From Ophiocordyceps camponoti-saundersi (nom. inval.) (lineage: Eukaryota > Ascomycota > Sordariomycetes > Hypocreales > Ophiocordycipitaceae), in the NCBI GenBank assembly GCA_003339415.1, contig PDHQ01000084.1:1-64000 (forward strand): DNA of 64,000 bases, in the 5' to 3' direction. Each line of letters starts with the position of its first letter. Positions within the stretch are counted from its first letter, which is position 1. A program made the position numbers and the translations under genes. Below, one piece after another: positions 21,255 through 31,925 of this stretch. The notes below the pieces were generated by a model. It was not told the DNA's origin and did no database searches. It saw only the letters and a list, made by a program, of their open reading frames with translations.

Positions 21255-21907
21255 TTTGCGTGCTACCGACGAAGCCTGGTTAGCTCACGGTGGGGGAGAA
21301 CGGGGGGGAAGGAACAAAAAAAATCACTCGGACGATCGCTCTCAACTGCTTAAGAGTGCAGAGCTTGTACTCGAGTCCAGGTGGCGTCGTCACTTACAGG
21401 AAGGAACAAGCCCGAATCTTCAAGGGTGTTGGATGAAGCTCTGCCTCTTGTTTGTGAAAGAAAATCTAGGGTTTGCTGCAGGTAGACGGCTAAGCCCAAT
21501 TAGGTAATCACGGATTTTCATGGTGTCAAACTGGCAGCTGTCCAGGACGGAGTACTATGTTCCAGGACGTCGGTACAACCACGGAGCTTAAAGGGGTGAA
21601 GCCAGCTCAACAGATATTCAAGGTCACCAGCAAGGTCCAACAATCTTCATCTATCATGCTTATACATTCATTGAGCGCGACAGAGGTAGCTTGAATTGAT
21701 TTGGATTTTCGGAAAACTATCCGCGTTGACGCCGCTCATCGTGAAGATGAAATGTTGACATACAGCCCTCTCAAAAGACCAGGACATATAAGAGGAGTGC
21801 AGTAGACTCTGCTGCTACTGCCCATGCGATTTCTTTTCCTGCGGGAGCGAGCCCCTCGGTTCCAACCCCAGCCTCTCCCAGCCTTGACTCCATAGTGATC
21901 AATATCG
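21255..21907. other. Intergenic between RPL14 stop and EGD2 start
   Basis: 653 bases holding the EGD2 promoter and RPL14 3' UTR. No further gene seen. Confidence 0.55.
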
Positions 21908-22417
21908 TTATGCCGAGGCCTTGATCTTGGCCAGAGCCTTGCGCTCCTCGAATCGTCGCTGCTTCTTAAGTCGCATGACCTTGAAGCGGTCAAAGTCGGT
22001 CAGGTTCTTCCGTCGCTTCAACTGGTCCCGCTTCTTGGCCCAGTTGCTCTTCTTCCACTTGGCGTCGATCTCGTTCTTCTCCCAGAGCTTCTTGAGTGTG
22101 CCGTGGCGGGAGCCGCGAAGCAAGCCTTCGACGACGAACTGAGATAAGAGGCACTTGGATAGGGGAACGCATTGCCGGGGGACGGCAAGCTCGCTGTCTG
22201 AGGAAGGGCCATCGACGAGAACCTGTGATATCGCAGAAAAAAGTGTCAATGCATGCCATTCTAGTATGACGCTCCGAAAGAGACGTACGCGCTTGTGGTC
22301 AACGATCTCGACAATGGCACCCAGGCCGCCTGAATTGGGGTGGTCGCCAGTGATGACCACGACGCGGCCGACCTCGACGAGGCGCCAGTTTGATCCCTCA
22401 ATCACTGCTTCGCCCAT
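21908..22417 (-). CDS. RPL14: 60S ribosomal protein L14 (eL14)
   Basis: Two exons (22289-22417 and 21908-22222) give 147 residues. The KOW-type N-terminus reads MGEAVIEGSNWRLVEVGRVV...GDHPNSGGLGAIVEIVDHKR, then VLVDGPSSD. The basic helical tail contains WEKNEIDAKWKKSNWAKK and DFDRFKVMRLKKQRR. This is the cytosolic large-subunit protein eL14. The 66-base intron (GTACGT...CACAG) falls exactly between HKR and VLVDG, the expected junction. The ATG context (AAAATGGGC) and the domain beginning immediately afterward support the start. Confidence 0.96.
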   Translation of the reverse strand: MGEAVIEGSNWRLVEVGRVVVITGDHPNSGGLGAIVEIVDHKRVRLFRSVILEWHALTLFSAISQVLVDGPSSDSELAVPRQCVPLSKCLLSQFVVEGLLRGSRHGTLKKLWEKNEIDAKWKKSNWAKKRDQLKRRKNLTDFDRFKVMRLKKQRRFEERKALAKIKASA

Positions 22418-23219
22418 TTTGACGTGCCTGTGTCTCTTGTTAGATATGTTGGGTTTGTTTTCGATGGTGAGAGACTCAGGGTTTGCGCGCACCGTTAGTC
22501 GAAGACGTGCTGTCGCTCCGGAGTGTGATGTCTGAATTCGATGGATCGGGTAATTGTGCGGGCGGAAAATCGAACATGCCCTAAGTTTTCCACGGCGTTT
22601 TGTTCTGCCGAACCCGGGCTCTTTTGCGTGTGGACACCTGGACACACCTGCACAACAGTGCACGGACCAGCCGTATATTTATCGTGTTTGCCGCCAAAAT
22701 TTTCTTCACCATCATCTTCTTCTCTTCTTCAGCGCTCATCAACCGACGTCGATCTGAGGTAAGTTATCGCATCTCTCCGCTGCTCTTCTTTCCTTCTATC
22801 CCCCGGCACACTTATATGATGAGGTAATTTGCGTTTGATTCTACCCGTTGGCCCTCTTGCCGGAGTGGTTTTATCGAGGAGATAAATGAGAACAATTCTT
22901 ACATATCCTGACCTATTCTGCCCCTTTCGCACTCGATACCTTTCTATGGTGACGCCTGTTCACCTGAATGGTTCGCTGACTGAGAGGCATAGATATTGAG
23001 GCACCAGGGCAGCGCCCGCCAGGCAAAAAAATTGCCACAATTCTCGATCGACTGTTCTCGTTGCACAAGTGTTTGGTTACGAAGTTGACATGGATTTATT
23101 GTTTGTGCATCATCTTAGGTCCAACGAATACTAGTCTAGCGATATGAGCACTTCAAAATTGCCGACGGCAGACCGCCGTGGATTCCTACCATGAGCCCCT
23201 TCTGTCAGCTGTATCACTC
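22418..23219. other. Intergenic with transcript-like 5' splice site
   Basis: About 800 bases on the far side of the RPL14 promoter. The plus strand has a strong donor (CTGAGGTAAGT, GT at 22759) after a C/T-rich leader, which suggests a divergent spliced transcript. I find no convincing coding exon downstream. A weak C/D-box-like pair (ATGATGA 22816-22822, CTGA 22908-22911) lacks a terminal stem. Confidence 0.35.
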
Positions 23220-23723
23220 TCAAGCCTTGCCCTTCCTTTTCAACTCCTCTTCCTCCTCGGCTTGCAGTTCAGCATCAATCTTTGCGCCTCTAGATGGTTC
23301 GTTGCCGTGTGACCTTGCCTGAGTTTCTAGTTAGCTCTACGGTCCCAGCTCGGCCCGAGAATCGTCTTACCGGGAGGGTCGGGTCCTTCTTGGACATGGC
23401 AGTCTCCTTGTCATCCCCAGGTTCTCCTTTGCGCTGTCGTAGCTGTCAGTGACATGTGCCGGCCTGTGACCACTGGCTGAACTTACTTCCTCTGCTGCCA
23501 ATCGGTTCGAGATGGACCTTTGATCCTCTTGAATTGGCATTAGCATGAGCCACTTCGTTTCTAAGGGTGACCAGACAGGCAGACACCTACTAGGATCGTT
23601 CAACTGATGAGAGTTGGGCTTGCCTTGCTCGTACGGCTCGCCGGCATTGTTCGTCTGCTTTGAATTGCGCTGATCACCCGCCTCGTACACGCCTCGGTTG
23701 CCAACGCTCGAGTTTCCAGACAT
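23220..23723 (-). CDS. Small hydrophilic (hydrophilin-like) protein
   Basis: Four exons: 23591-23723, 23487-23527, 23371-23433 and 23220-23318. Introns are 63, 53 and 52 bases (donors GTAGGT, GTAAGT, GTAAGA). All joins keep one frame and give 111 residues. The product is almost free of hydrophobic residues: GVYEAGDQRNSKQ near the start, EPYEQGKPNSHQL, GEPGDDKETAMSKKDPTLP, then SHGNEPSRGAKIDAELQ and a Glu-rich, Lys-rich end (EEEEELKRKGKA). Similar short hydrophilic proteins are common in filamentous ascomycetes and are often stress- or conidiation-linked; that role is inferred. A CCCCT element stands about 90 bases upstream. It would be missed by single-frame gene finding. Confidence 0.8.
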
Positions 23724-23813
23724 GTTGAGATGCGTAAACCAGTCGAATCAACGCAGACTTCGAAGGCTTGAAGATGGTCCAAGAAGATACGACGAACCAC
23801 AAGCTGGTAGGTG

Positions 23814-23818
23814 CCCCT
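23814..23818 (-). promoter_or_regulatory. Possible STRE (CCCCT/AGGGG)
   Basis: A stress-response-element core about 90 bases upstream of the hydrophilic-protein start. A five-base match can occur by chance; it is listed because it suits a stress-type gene. Confidence 0.25.
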
Positions 23819-24061
23819 ACTTAAAATAAGCGCATCGCTCCACATCCATACGTCATCACCCAAAGGGCATCGAAGTTAGCGAGCGCTACGTCATTGACGC
23901 GATCGATGCATAACCGTAGTCTATCCGGCAGATGTAAGACCTTGTTCTCGAACGGGATGAAAGTCAGTTCCTACCTACCGTTGCGTGTGTGTTTTCTCGT
24001 CAGCTTGAACTCGACGTGAAGCTGTTCAGGACGTTGATTCTCCTGGAAGCCGTAGCTGATT

Positions 24062-27000
24062 TCACGGACGAAGCTTTCGACGCCGAATCAAGCCCGAAAA
24101 GCTATCAAGAAGTCCCCTGGCTGTGCTATCCCGTGCTTCTGGCTCTATGAGCGTAACGTGAGGGTCCAATTCGATCCCTGTATGTGGCTTTCCGTCGACT
24201 CCGATGTAACGCCCATAACTGAGCGTCTCGTCTCGCAGCGTCTCCTTCGAATCGGCCACGATACGACTAGGCGCCACATATGCTATCACGGAGGCAATGG
24301 ATACTGGCATCCGAGGCAAAACAAGAACCGCTGGCCTGGCATAAACAACGATGGCGACGACCATGTTGATGGACATAATCACCAGACTTATAACGAGCGA
24401 GGTCGGGTCGAGGAAGATGCGGGTTTCAGTGATTTGCCTCACTCCTTCGATACTTTCGCCGGCGCGGGCTGCGTCGAACAGATCAGGATGTTGTCCGAGA
24501 AAGATGGCGAAGCCTCGGCGATAAAGATCCTCGATAGTTGGGAGAAGCTCAGCCGCGTTCGGTGGCGCCTTGCTCGGGTCAAGGGAGTCTCGCGAACCAT
24601 TTCTTGATACGGATAATGCAGCCAGTAATGTTATCCAGTTCATACCGGTCGGCCCACCATGCCACTCTGTGTTGTTGCTGAAGTCTACGGCATATCTCAG
24701 AAGAAGCCGGCGGTGAACATTGAAGCCCGGATAGTCGAAACTCGGCTCATCATCATAGATTTGCTGGTAGGAATTAACTTTGCCTGTCTCATCCACAGTA
24801 ACGTTGAACCTGGCAGTATAAAGTAATGGCCGACAATGCAGGGCGGTAGTTCTGGGCAAATGCTGGCTCGAATTTACGGCTCTTGCTATCATAAAACTTG
24901 GGCATGAGGTTTTTGCCCTGGCCCAGGCAAGGACGAAGTCGAATTCGCAAGCTCCTGTTTCATTTAACGTGGACGGTATTGCCAGCTCCCGTGCGCAATT
25001 GTCGAAGCCGGATGACGGATTTTCCAAAGTCTTGGAAATATTTTTCCACTCCTCGGCGGCCAAAGCCAGGGAACTTCGACACTCGGAACTTTGCCCTCCA
25101 GGAGGCGGTGACAGTCGGTGCAAGGGGGTGCAATTCGCCTGGGCTCTGAACCCACGGGTGGTCACCGTATACTGGGCAGCCTCCACACTCTTCTCGAACC
25201 GATGCGGCAGGAAAAAATAGTCTTTGGATGTCCATGGGGGGAGAGGCGTGGTGGTCGACGTCGTCTGGGCATATAGGAGAAAGGTATCGTTCACGGGAAC
25301 TTGACCCTGGCGAGTGTTGTGGAAGTTAAGAAGGGATTGGTTATTGAACGAGGGTGCACCCGTAGGCTCGAAGCGCTGAGAGTATCTGAAGACGGCGGTT
25401 TTCTCGTTGACCAGAGTACCCAGGCTGATGCCAAGAAGATTTGCGAGACAAGTTGTCAACGCAAGCATTGCCAAAACGAAGTGATGTGCCTTGACGGCTC
25501 TCCAAACCGCCAACTGCGGTGGAATAGCCGAATATGTCGTTTCGATAGTTCTGTCTGGGCGCGCCTTGCCAGCGCAAAGCTGTCGAAAGGGCTCCAATAG
25601 GCAAAAGTGTCTGTTGATGAGAATCCAAAAGGCTTCCAGCATCGTTGCGAAAAAGTTGGGTAAGTATTTCTCCAGGATCTGCAGGACCTCGAAGTTATCC
25701 GTTGGACGAGGGAGTCCTAAGAAACGAGTATCATTTCAGCATTAATATGTTATTATTTTAGTGGTCAGGGAACTCGACTTGCCTCCTTGATGGACCTCGG
25801 ATGCCTTGACCGCGGCGAGCACAACAGTCGAACTAGCCAAGCTGAGAAGAAAGACGAAGCCTACTTTGCAAGTGATCTCGAGTGGGCGTACGTCCTTGAC
25901 TCGATGCTGCGATAGATCACTCCATGTGTCGTTCCTCAAGTCTTCCTCTTCATCTGTCGCCAGGATGTCCAAGTACGGCTCGCCACGGGCGCACGAAAGT
26001 CGAAACACCTGGTCTGCCAAAAGTGACTTCAGAATCCTTTCATCGGCAAAGTCGAATTTCTCGAAATGCTGGATGAGCCCGTGATCGGCAGGGCAAAGAC
26101 GGCAAATGCGGGATATGGAGCTTGGGTTAAACTCGAGGCAGCATGGGGACCTTTGGCAAAACCTGAGAAGGACGATGGCTCCTACGGCATTGAGCACAAG
26201 AAGCGCCTCGACGAGGGCAGAGAAAAACCTGCTGACGATGATGCCACTCAGCGGAAAGGTGACGGTTGCGGTATCATTCGAGTAAAGGTTGTCAGGTACC
26301 GCTTCCGAGTAATGGACAGAGATTGCGAAGAGAAGTTTTCGAACTTCATCAACTCTATATACCAGTTGCACCGGATCAATCAGGTCGCTGACGGAGAGGT
26401 TCGTCCCCATGAGGAGGTACCTGAAAAGTAAAGAAGTGAACTCAATGCCGGGAAAATGCAGCTCATCCATGGCTTCTCCTAAAGCTTTTTTGGTTCGATC
26501 AAATGCGTTTCCAGAATACGGACTCAAGCTTTGAAGATATTCTTCAAAGTCACCGACCAAAGGGCTACTCTCATTCAGGAGGAGCCGCTCGGACACAGGT
26601 CGCAGTGAGCTCTCATAGAGCTTAGAGCTGGCGGCAGAGATGGTCGCCATGAAGTGCTGTTGAAAATATAGCCGCTGACAGACACGAGCTGATATCTCGA
26701 TAACTGGATTTGCCGTATTGTCTTGATCTAGCAGTCTGCTCGATGTGAGGGCTGCTAGTGATGTATTGCAGCGTATACCGGTTGCCTGGCCGGGAAGAGG
26801 CGACCACACATGAAAGATGGCCTGTTCGGAGATATACCCTAAGCTAAAGGGCTCTGCGTGAGTCAATCTACTGCCCGCACTGATTCCACATTTTCCATCA
26901 TCAGAAAATAAGAAGGGCTGTCTCTGGTCGTTCTGGTGTGGGGTAAATCTTGCTGCGGGAATCGTGACAGGGGCACCCCGATCAACCGTGCCCTCTCCAC

Positions 27001-28064
27001 GAACACGTTTCTCATCGACGAACATGAATTTGGGAGGCCAGCAGTTGAGTTCTGTCCAAAGCTTGGTGGTCTTCGCCGTGATATTTGCTCCAGCACGTCG
27101 GGACCGATCGTCTTGCTCGACAGAGAAAGGTATCAGAGCATACTCGCGAGTCGTAAAAAGCGGGAGAGATCCGCGAAATCTCTTGATGATGTATGCGGGA
27201 ATTGCAAACCTGGATCCGCCGTCAAACATTCTGCTGGGGGAATACATTGTGCTGGGGGAGACACGGGTCGGTGTTGTTGGCTTGAGGTTGATGGGCTCGC
27301 TGTGGACAAGATTGCGGATACCCATGACAGAGGGCTGTAGCGGAGTGAGGACAAATAGTATGACCATCATCATGACACTGGATGTAAAGACGGCCCAGTG
27401 CCTAGGTGAGCTGTTAGAGCCCCGATAGGATAAAGGAGAAATTCCGAGACATACTTCTTCTTCGCTGCCTTACGAGCGGCAAACAACACAAAGTCATGAG
27501 GGTAGCTCAAGAAGAGCGAGTCTCTACCGCGTGCTCCCTGTGGTTTCGAAAGCTCAAACCACGGCTGCATGCGCCTCACGTCTTGGTCCACCCACGACCA
27601 CACCATGCTGTACAGCGTCGCCACAATAATCGGCACGTACTTTTGCGCCATCATAGCCGCTCCAGGTATCTCCTGGAAGGAAGGGGACAGCGCGAGTCCG
27701 CCATGAGCATTGCTGCGTTGTGCCAGGTACTCGATGCAAGCGGCGAGGCAAAGGGAGACGCCGGCGAAGGAGAGTAGAATCGGCGCCGTCATGGAAAGAG
27801 GTTTCCATCCTCGCCTTGGCTTTCTTATGGACCCTGCAACTTTGTAGGTTATTCGGTGTATCTAGTCGCATCTCAACTTAAAGCTCAGGCCAAAGACAAA
27901 CCGCTAGCCTTGCCACTCCGCAACCAAGCATCATGTGGTTCTTGGGACTCTTTTTCAATCCTTGACTTGTTCGACGTGGCGTCGCTAGAAGATCCATCAT
28001 CGGTGAACTCCGGGGTTGATGTGCTGCTGCGATCAAGTATGGGTACAGACAGATGACTCGCCAT
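24062..28064 (-). CDS. DUF3433 multi-pass membrane protein
   Basis: Four exons: 27902-28064, 27455-27833, 25783-27401 and 24062-25716, 1,271 residues in one frame. The first 60 residues are polar and Ser/Thr-rich. A W-K-P-L-S motif then leads into paired hydrophobic segments, including a KKKHWAVFTSSVMMMVILFVL helix. A long N-glycosylation-rich extracellular region follows, then a second WRAVKAHHFVLAMLALTTCLANLL module and a last membrane helix near the C-terminus. Two such halves are typical of the fungal DUF3433 family, whose function is unknown. The first exon was recovered by eye: the WKPLS motif precedes the in-frame Met at 27792, so the gene must start upstream, and ATG 28064 gives a phase-compatible exon. 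Its donor (GTTTGT) is weak. The third intron (25717-25782) uses a GC donor. Confidence 0.78.
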
Positions 28065-29787
28065 TTGGTCAGAATGTCATGAACGAAGAGAATTTCAAGA
28101 CCGAGGAGATGAGTTCGTAGACTCCAAGCATCGAAAGGCAGATGAAGAATCGGAGACTTTTTGACTTGCTGCGTCGGCTACACGCAAAGGATGTCGACTG
28201 CATTTCTATACTCGCGTTGATGTCGTGCGACTGTGATATGTGCAGCTTACATGCTATGCGTGTAGGCGATGCCACGAGAATAGAAACGCAGTCATCTGTT
28301 CTTGTAAGGCCGACTGCGTCATGTTAACGCAGAGAGAAAACAAAGCTGTAGGACACTATTGGCCCTGTCGGCATCAGGGCAGAGCATGCAGGCAACGTGA
28401 GACGTAGCTGACGGACCCCAACTAGAAGTCCTGAGGGGGGCATCTTGAGCTCGAGCAGATTTATGCACACTGCTCGAGATATAGTCTCTGTGGATACTTA
28501 GCCTCAACAGCTTGCTTCGCCTTAGAGGCTGAGAGTTGGGGGCCGCTCGCCTGCTGTGTTACACTCTTCGGGATGCCTAGGGGATAGGTAGGCAGCTTTG
28601 CGACTGTCCCGTCCTCGCGAGACAAGGCTCGAAAATTGTCCCACAAAACGACCAGCTTAACGGCCTATCAAGTTTAGTGAGATCAACGTCGAGGAGCATG
28701 CAAACGAGGCCAGCATGCCGCTCTGGGCCATCCAAGATATGGGGTCCGCCTAGCATTTCGATCACATCAGCCTAAACTGATAGGAACAGAGGCCCAACTT
28801 AACAGTGTAGGCTGAAGGCTCCGTTCGCCCATGGAATAGATAGGTGCTTAACTTGGTCTGTTGGTAAGAAATGGCCGGCGCCAAAAGGGCCAGGTGCATT
28901 GGCGTATACTTGGAGCTTCACCAACCGCAGCCATTCCGAAACAGCACCAACTTCCAGTATGTACAAGGAATTCGACCGTTGTGTGTGCAACACAGAGCTT
29001 GAACATGATGATGAAGTCGAAGGCCAGCGCCGAGACGGCTTTTCTGACCCCCAAACTCTTCTTGAATAACGTTGCTGCGCCCACGGTACGAAGGGCTTGG
29101 TCGGGCAGATGAGGCTTATAAGCCGATTGGGCCACGACTGAGACTGAGATGCCATTTTCCGCACGCCACGCCGGCTTCACTTATTATTGACATCGTCATT
29201 GCGTCCTTATTGCTCGCTTGTCGCGGCCGAGGTGGTCGCCTTGAGGAGGCTTCGAGGAACCCAGGTGTCACATCCTGTGGCCCTCGTTAGGTTTTGTATA
29301 TTCCGTTGTTACGACGCCATGAGAAGACGCTGTCGACTCGATTGTAAGTAGCCAAGGCCATAGCAGGAGAATTGTCTTTTACCTCCCTCGAAAGTACATC
29401 GCATCCGCGGCAAAAAGAGTGGCAGGACGCCTTGCGAGATGCTGCCAGTCAGACCGACGTCTTTTTGCCGACTTGAGGCCGACTTGCCGACAAGGGGGCA
29501 GATAATGCAATTCTATTTCCGGGTCACTCAAACCCCTGCCTCTCTCCCATGTTCAAGCCACACGTGGGGCGTCAGGCCCGGATAACCGGCGGCCTGCGAT
29601 TCGTAGTCGTTGCTTTGCAGAACTCCCCACCCCTGATACTACAACACGATGACTCGAAAGAAATGCGCTCATCTCTGGTCCGTGTATCGACTTCGAAAGG
29701 GGCATGCTTTTCAGGGGTCCTTTCGTCGTTATTTAATGGAACGGGTGTGTCTCTGCCTTTAAGTAAGGAGAGAGGCAAGCCATCGCC
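28065..29787. other. Gene-free region between the DUF3433 gene and the desaturase
   Basis: About 1.7 kb with short unsupported frames only. A short direct repeat of a GCCGACTTG-like unit occurs at about 29465-29492. The right end should be the desaturase promoter. No RNA gene or transposon seen. Confidence 0.55.
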
Positions 29788-31047
29788 ATGGAGAGGTTGA
29801 TATCCCTAGACGACGCGTTGACCGTCGCTGATCGGCTGGTGCTGACGAGACTCATCGACGACATTAAGGAGGCTGACGTCGGATCTGATGAAGCCAAGAC
29901 AGCTCAAGACATCGCCGCTCTCAAGGCCACGAGGCATGTGCCGACAGTGCTCCTTTCGGTCGATGGCTGCCTTCCCCTGCTGCAGCCTTACGTCCAAATG
30001 GCTCGAAAGGCGGCGCGACACCCGACTGATGTCGTCATGATCACGCACCTGCTGCTCTATGTGTGCACAACTGTGCCGAGCGCTCTGGTCCTCTACCGGC
30101 ACTTCAGCTTGGTCCATGGACTGATTCATGCCGCCATGCAGCTCTACTACATGGGTACCTACACGCTCATGATGCATCAGCATATCCACCAGCGAGGCAT
30201 CCTGACCAAGGACTTGGCTCTGATCGACGTGATATTCCCTTACCTGCTCGATCCGCTCATGGGTCACACATGGAACTCGTACTACTACCATCATGTCAAG
30301 CATCACCACGTGGAGAACAACGGGCCGGACGACCTGTCGTCGACAGTTCGCTATCAGCGGGACAGCATTCGCGATTTTGCCCGATACGTCGGACGCTTCT
30401 TCTTCCTCGTCTGGCTCGAGCTGCCGCTGTACTTTGTCCGAACGAAACGACCGACCATGGCGATACGGGCCGGAGGGTGGGAGATTCTCACCTACCTCTT
30501 CTATCTGGCCATGGCAGCACGTTCTGCAAAGGCCACGATTTTTGTCTACCTGTTACCCTTTTTGCTGATGCGACTGGGTCTCATGCTGGGAAACTGGGCA
30601 CAGCACGCCTTTGTTGACTCGGACGAGCCGAACTCGGACTTTCGCTCGAGCATCACTCTCATCGACGTTGCCGTGAGTTCCCCATATAAAGAAGAAGGAT
30701 CAGAAACGAGGCTGAACAGCCCGGCGTAGAGCAATCGCTTCTGCTTCAACGACGGATATCACACGTCGCATCACCTGAACCCGCTTCGCCACTGGCGCGA
30801 CCATCCAATCTCGTTTCTCGAGCAGAAGCAGACGTATGCCAGAGAGGGCGCTCTCGTGTTCCACAACATCGACTTCCTTTTCATCTCGCTCAGCCTGCTG
30901 CGCAAGGATTACGACCGCCTTGCGAGGTGCATGGTGCCTATGGGGGACCAGATGGGTCTCGACTTGGAAGGGCGAGTCACGTTGCTGAAGAGGCTGACAA
31001 GAAGGTTCAGCGAGAAGGACATGCAAGACAAGTTTCGACAGGGGTGA
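29788..31047 (+). CDS. Fatty-acid-desaturase-fold membrane enzyme
   Basis: Two exons (29788-30672, 30730-31047) give 400 residues. Histidine clusters expected for a membrane di-iron desaturase or hydroxylase are present: HGLIH (110-114), HQHIH (130-134), HHVKHHH (168-174) and, after the 57-base intron, HTSHH (306-310) followed by LNPLRHW. Hydrophobic segments lie around residues 83-103, 145-155, 205-220 and 240-275. The join LIDVA-SNRFCFNDGYH is in phase, and exon 2 supplies the essential third box, which confirms the splice. It belongs to the FA_desaturase superfamily, but substrate and regiospecificity cannot be read from the sequence. It lacks a fused cytochrome b5 domain. FMP46 follows 358 bases downstream. 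Confidence 0.82.
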
Positions 31048-31405
31048 AGATGCAGTCGCCTTTAATGCGAGTGATGATGACGTTAGGAGTGGCATAGACT
31101 TGAGAGGCGAATAGGAGAATAGGGGAAATCACAGGCAGGAAGCTGAAGACAGGGAAGGACCAAGGGGTGGGGTATATCTCGGGACTACCAGTATTACTTC
31201 ATCCTCATGCCATTGGCCGAGATGGAGTCGCTTGTATGCATGTATCGGTGACCGGATCCGCCGGCTAAGCGTCCACTCTGATACAGGTTCTCGGAACAGT
31301 CAAGTTCCGCACGTCCCGTGATCCGACGACGACGTTCGCACATGTTGACGATACTCGCTCCTTTGCCCTTGAACGTCGTCACAATAAAAGAAGCCATTGG
31401 CCGTC
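31048..31405. other. Intergenic, FMP46 promoter
   Basis: No gene seen. A frame with an ATG at 31318 runs into FMP46 only by reading through its first intron and is not the real start. Confidence 0.55.
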
Positions 31406-31925
31406 ATGTTCCGCTTCGTCAGTCAAGACGACTCTTTGATGCAAGGAAGAATACAGTGCTGACGCAGAAAGTAACGCAGCGTAAAACCGCCGATGTCATC
31501 ACTCTCTTCCATAGGCCTGGGTCCGCTGCCTCGAATCGGGTCGCCGAATTGCTGAAGAAGACATCGATCCAAGTACAGACAGCGGCAGCAGAGAACAAGA
31601 CCTCTGAGCGCGAGCCCTTTGAGCTCGACATCACAGAGGAGCTGCCCACTTCCGGCCAGGTCGAGACGATACTCGAGTATGCCGGTCAGCGGGGCATCCC
31701 TCGCGTCATCCAGAATGCCCGAGACGTGAAGGATGCGTTGCAGCGGTTTAAAGAGAGTAAAGATAATTTCCTTCGCCCCGTGGTAGGTTCAGCTCTTCTA
31801 TTTCCATTGCTGAAGCTCGGACTTATGCTTTTGCTTTGCAGACTGTGGACTGGGACAAAGGCAAAGTTGTTGCCGGCGACAACGAATCCGAGATTCTGAA
31901 GCTGGTCAACGCGCGCAAAGAATGA
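31406..31925 (+). CDS. FMP46: Mitochondrial redox protein Fmp46 (DUF1687, thioredoxin-like)
   Basis: Three exons: 31406-31417, 31480-31782 and 31842-31925, 132 residues. The start MFRFRKTADVITLFH is formed only when the 12-base first exon is joined across a 62-base intron with a GTCAGT donor. It matches the family opening (MFRFRKT-DVITLFH). The core includes ASNRVAELLKK, then FELDITEELPTSGQVETILEY. The end is RPVTVDWDKGKVVAGDNESEILKLVNARKE, with the second intron (59 bases) between RPV and TVDW. Yeast Fmp46 is a mitochondrial protein of thioredoxin-like fold with a suspected redox role. No CxxC is present in this copy. Confidence 0.9.

Noticed and set aside
28799..29180. Overlapping 110-121 codon minus-strand frames as a small membrane protein
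   Set aside because: One frame has a few hydrophobic stretches but no start context, splice support or family match.
29465..29492. Direct GCCGACTTG-like repeats as an operator
   Set aside because: Two to three imperfect short copies with no known factor; not enough to call a site.
31318..31405. Earlier ATG for FMP46
   Set aside because: It requires reading through the first intron and replaces the conserved MFRFRKT start with an unrelated sequence.
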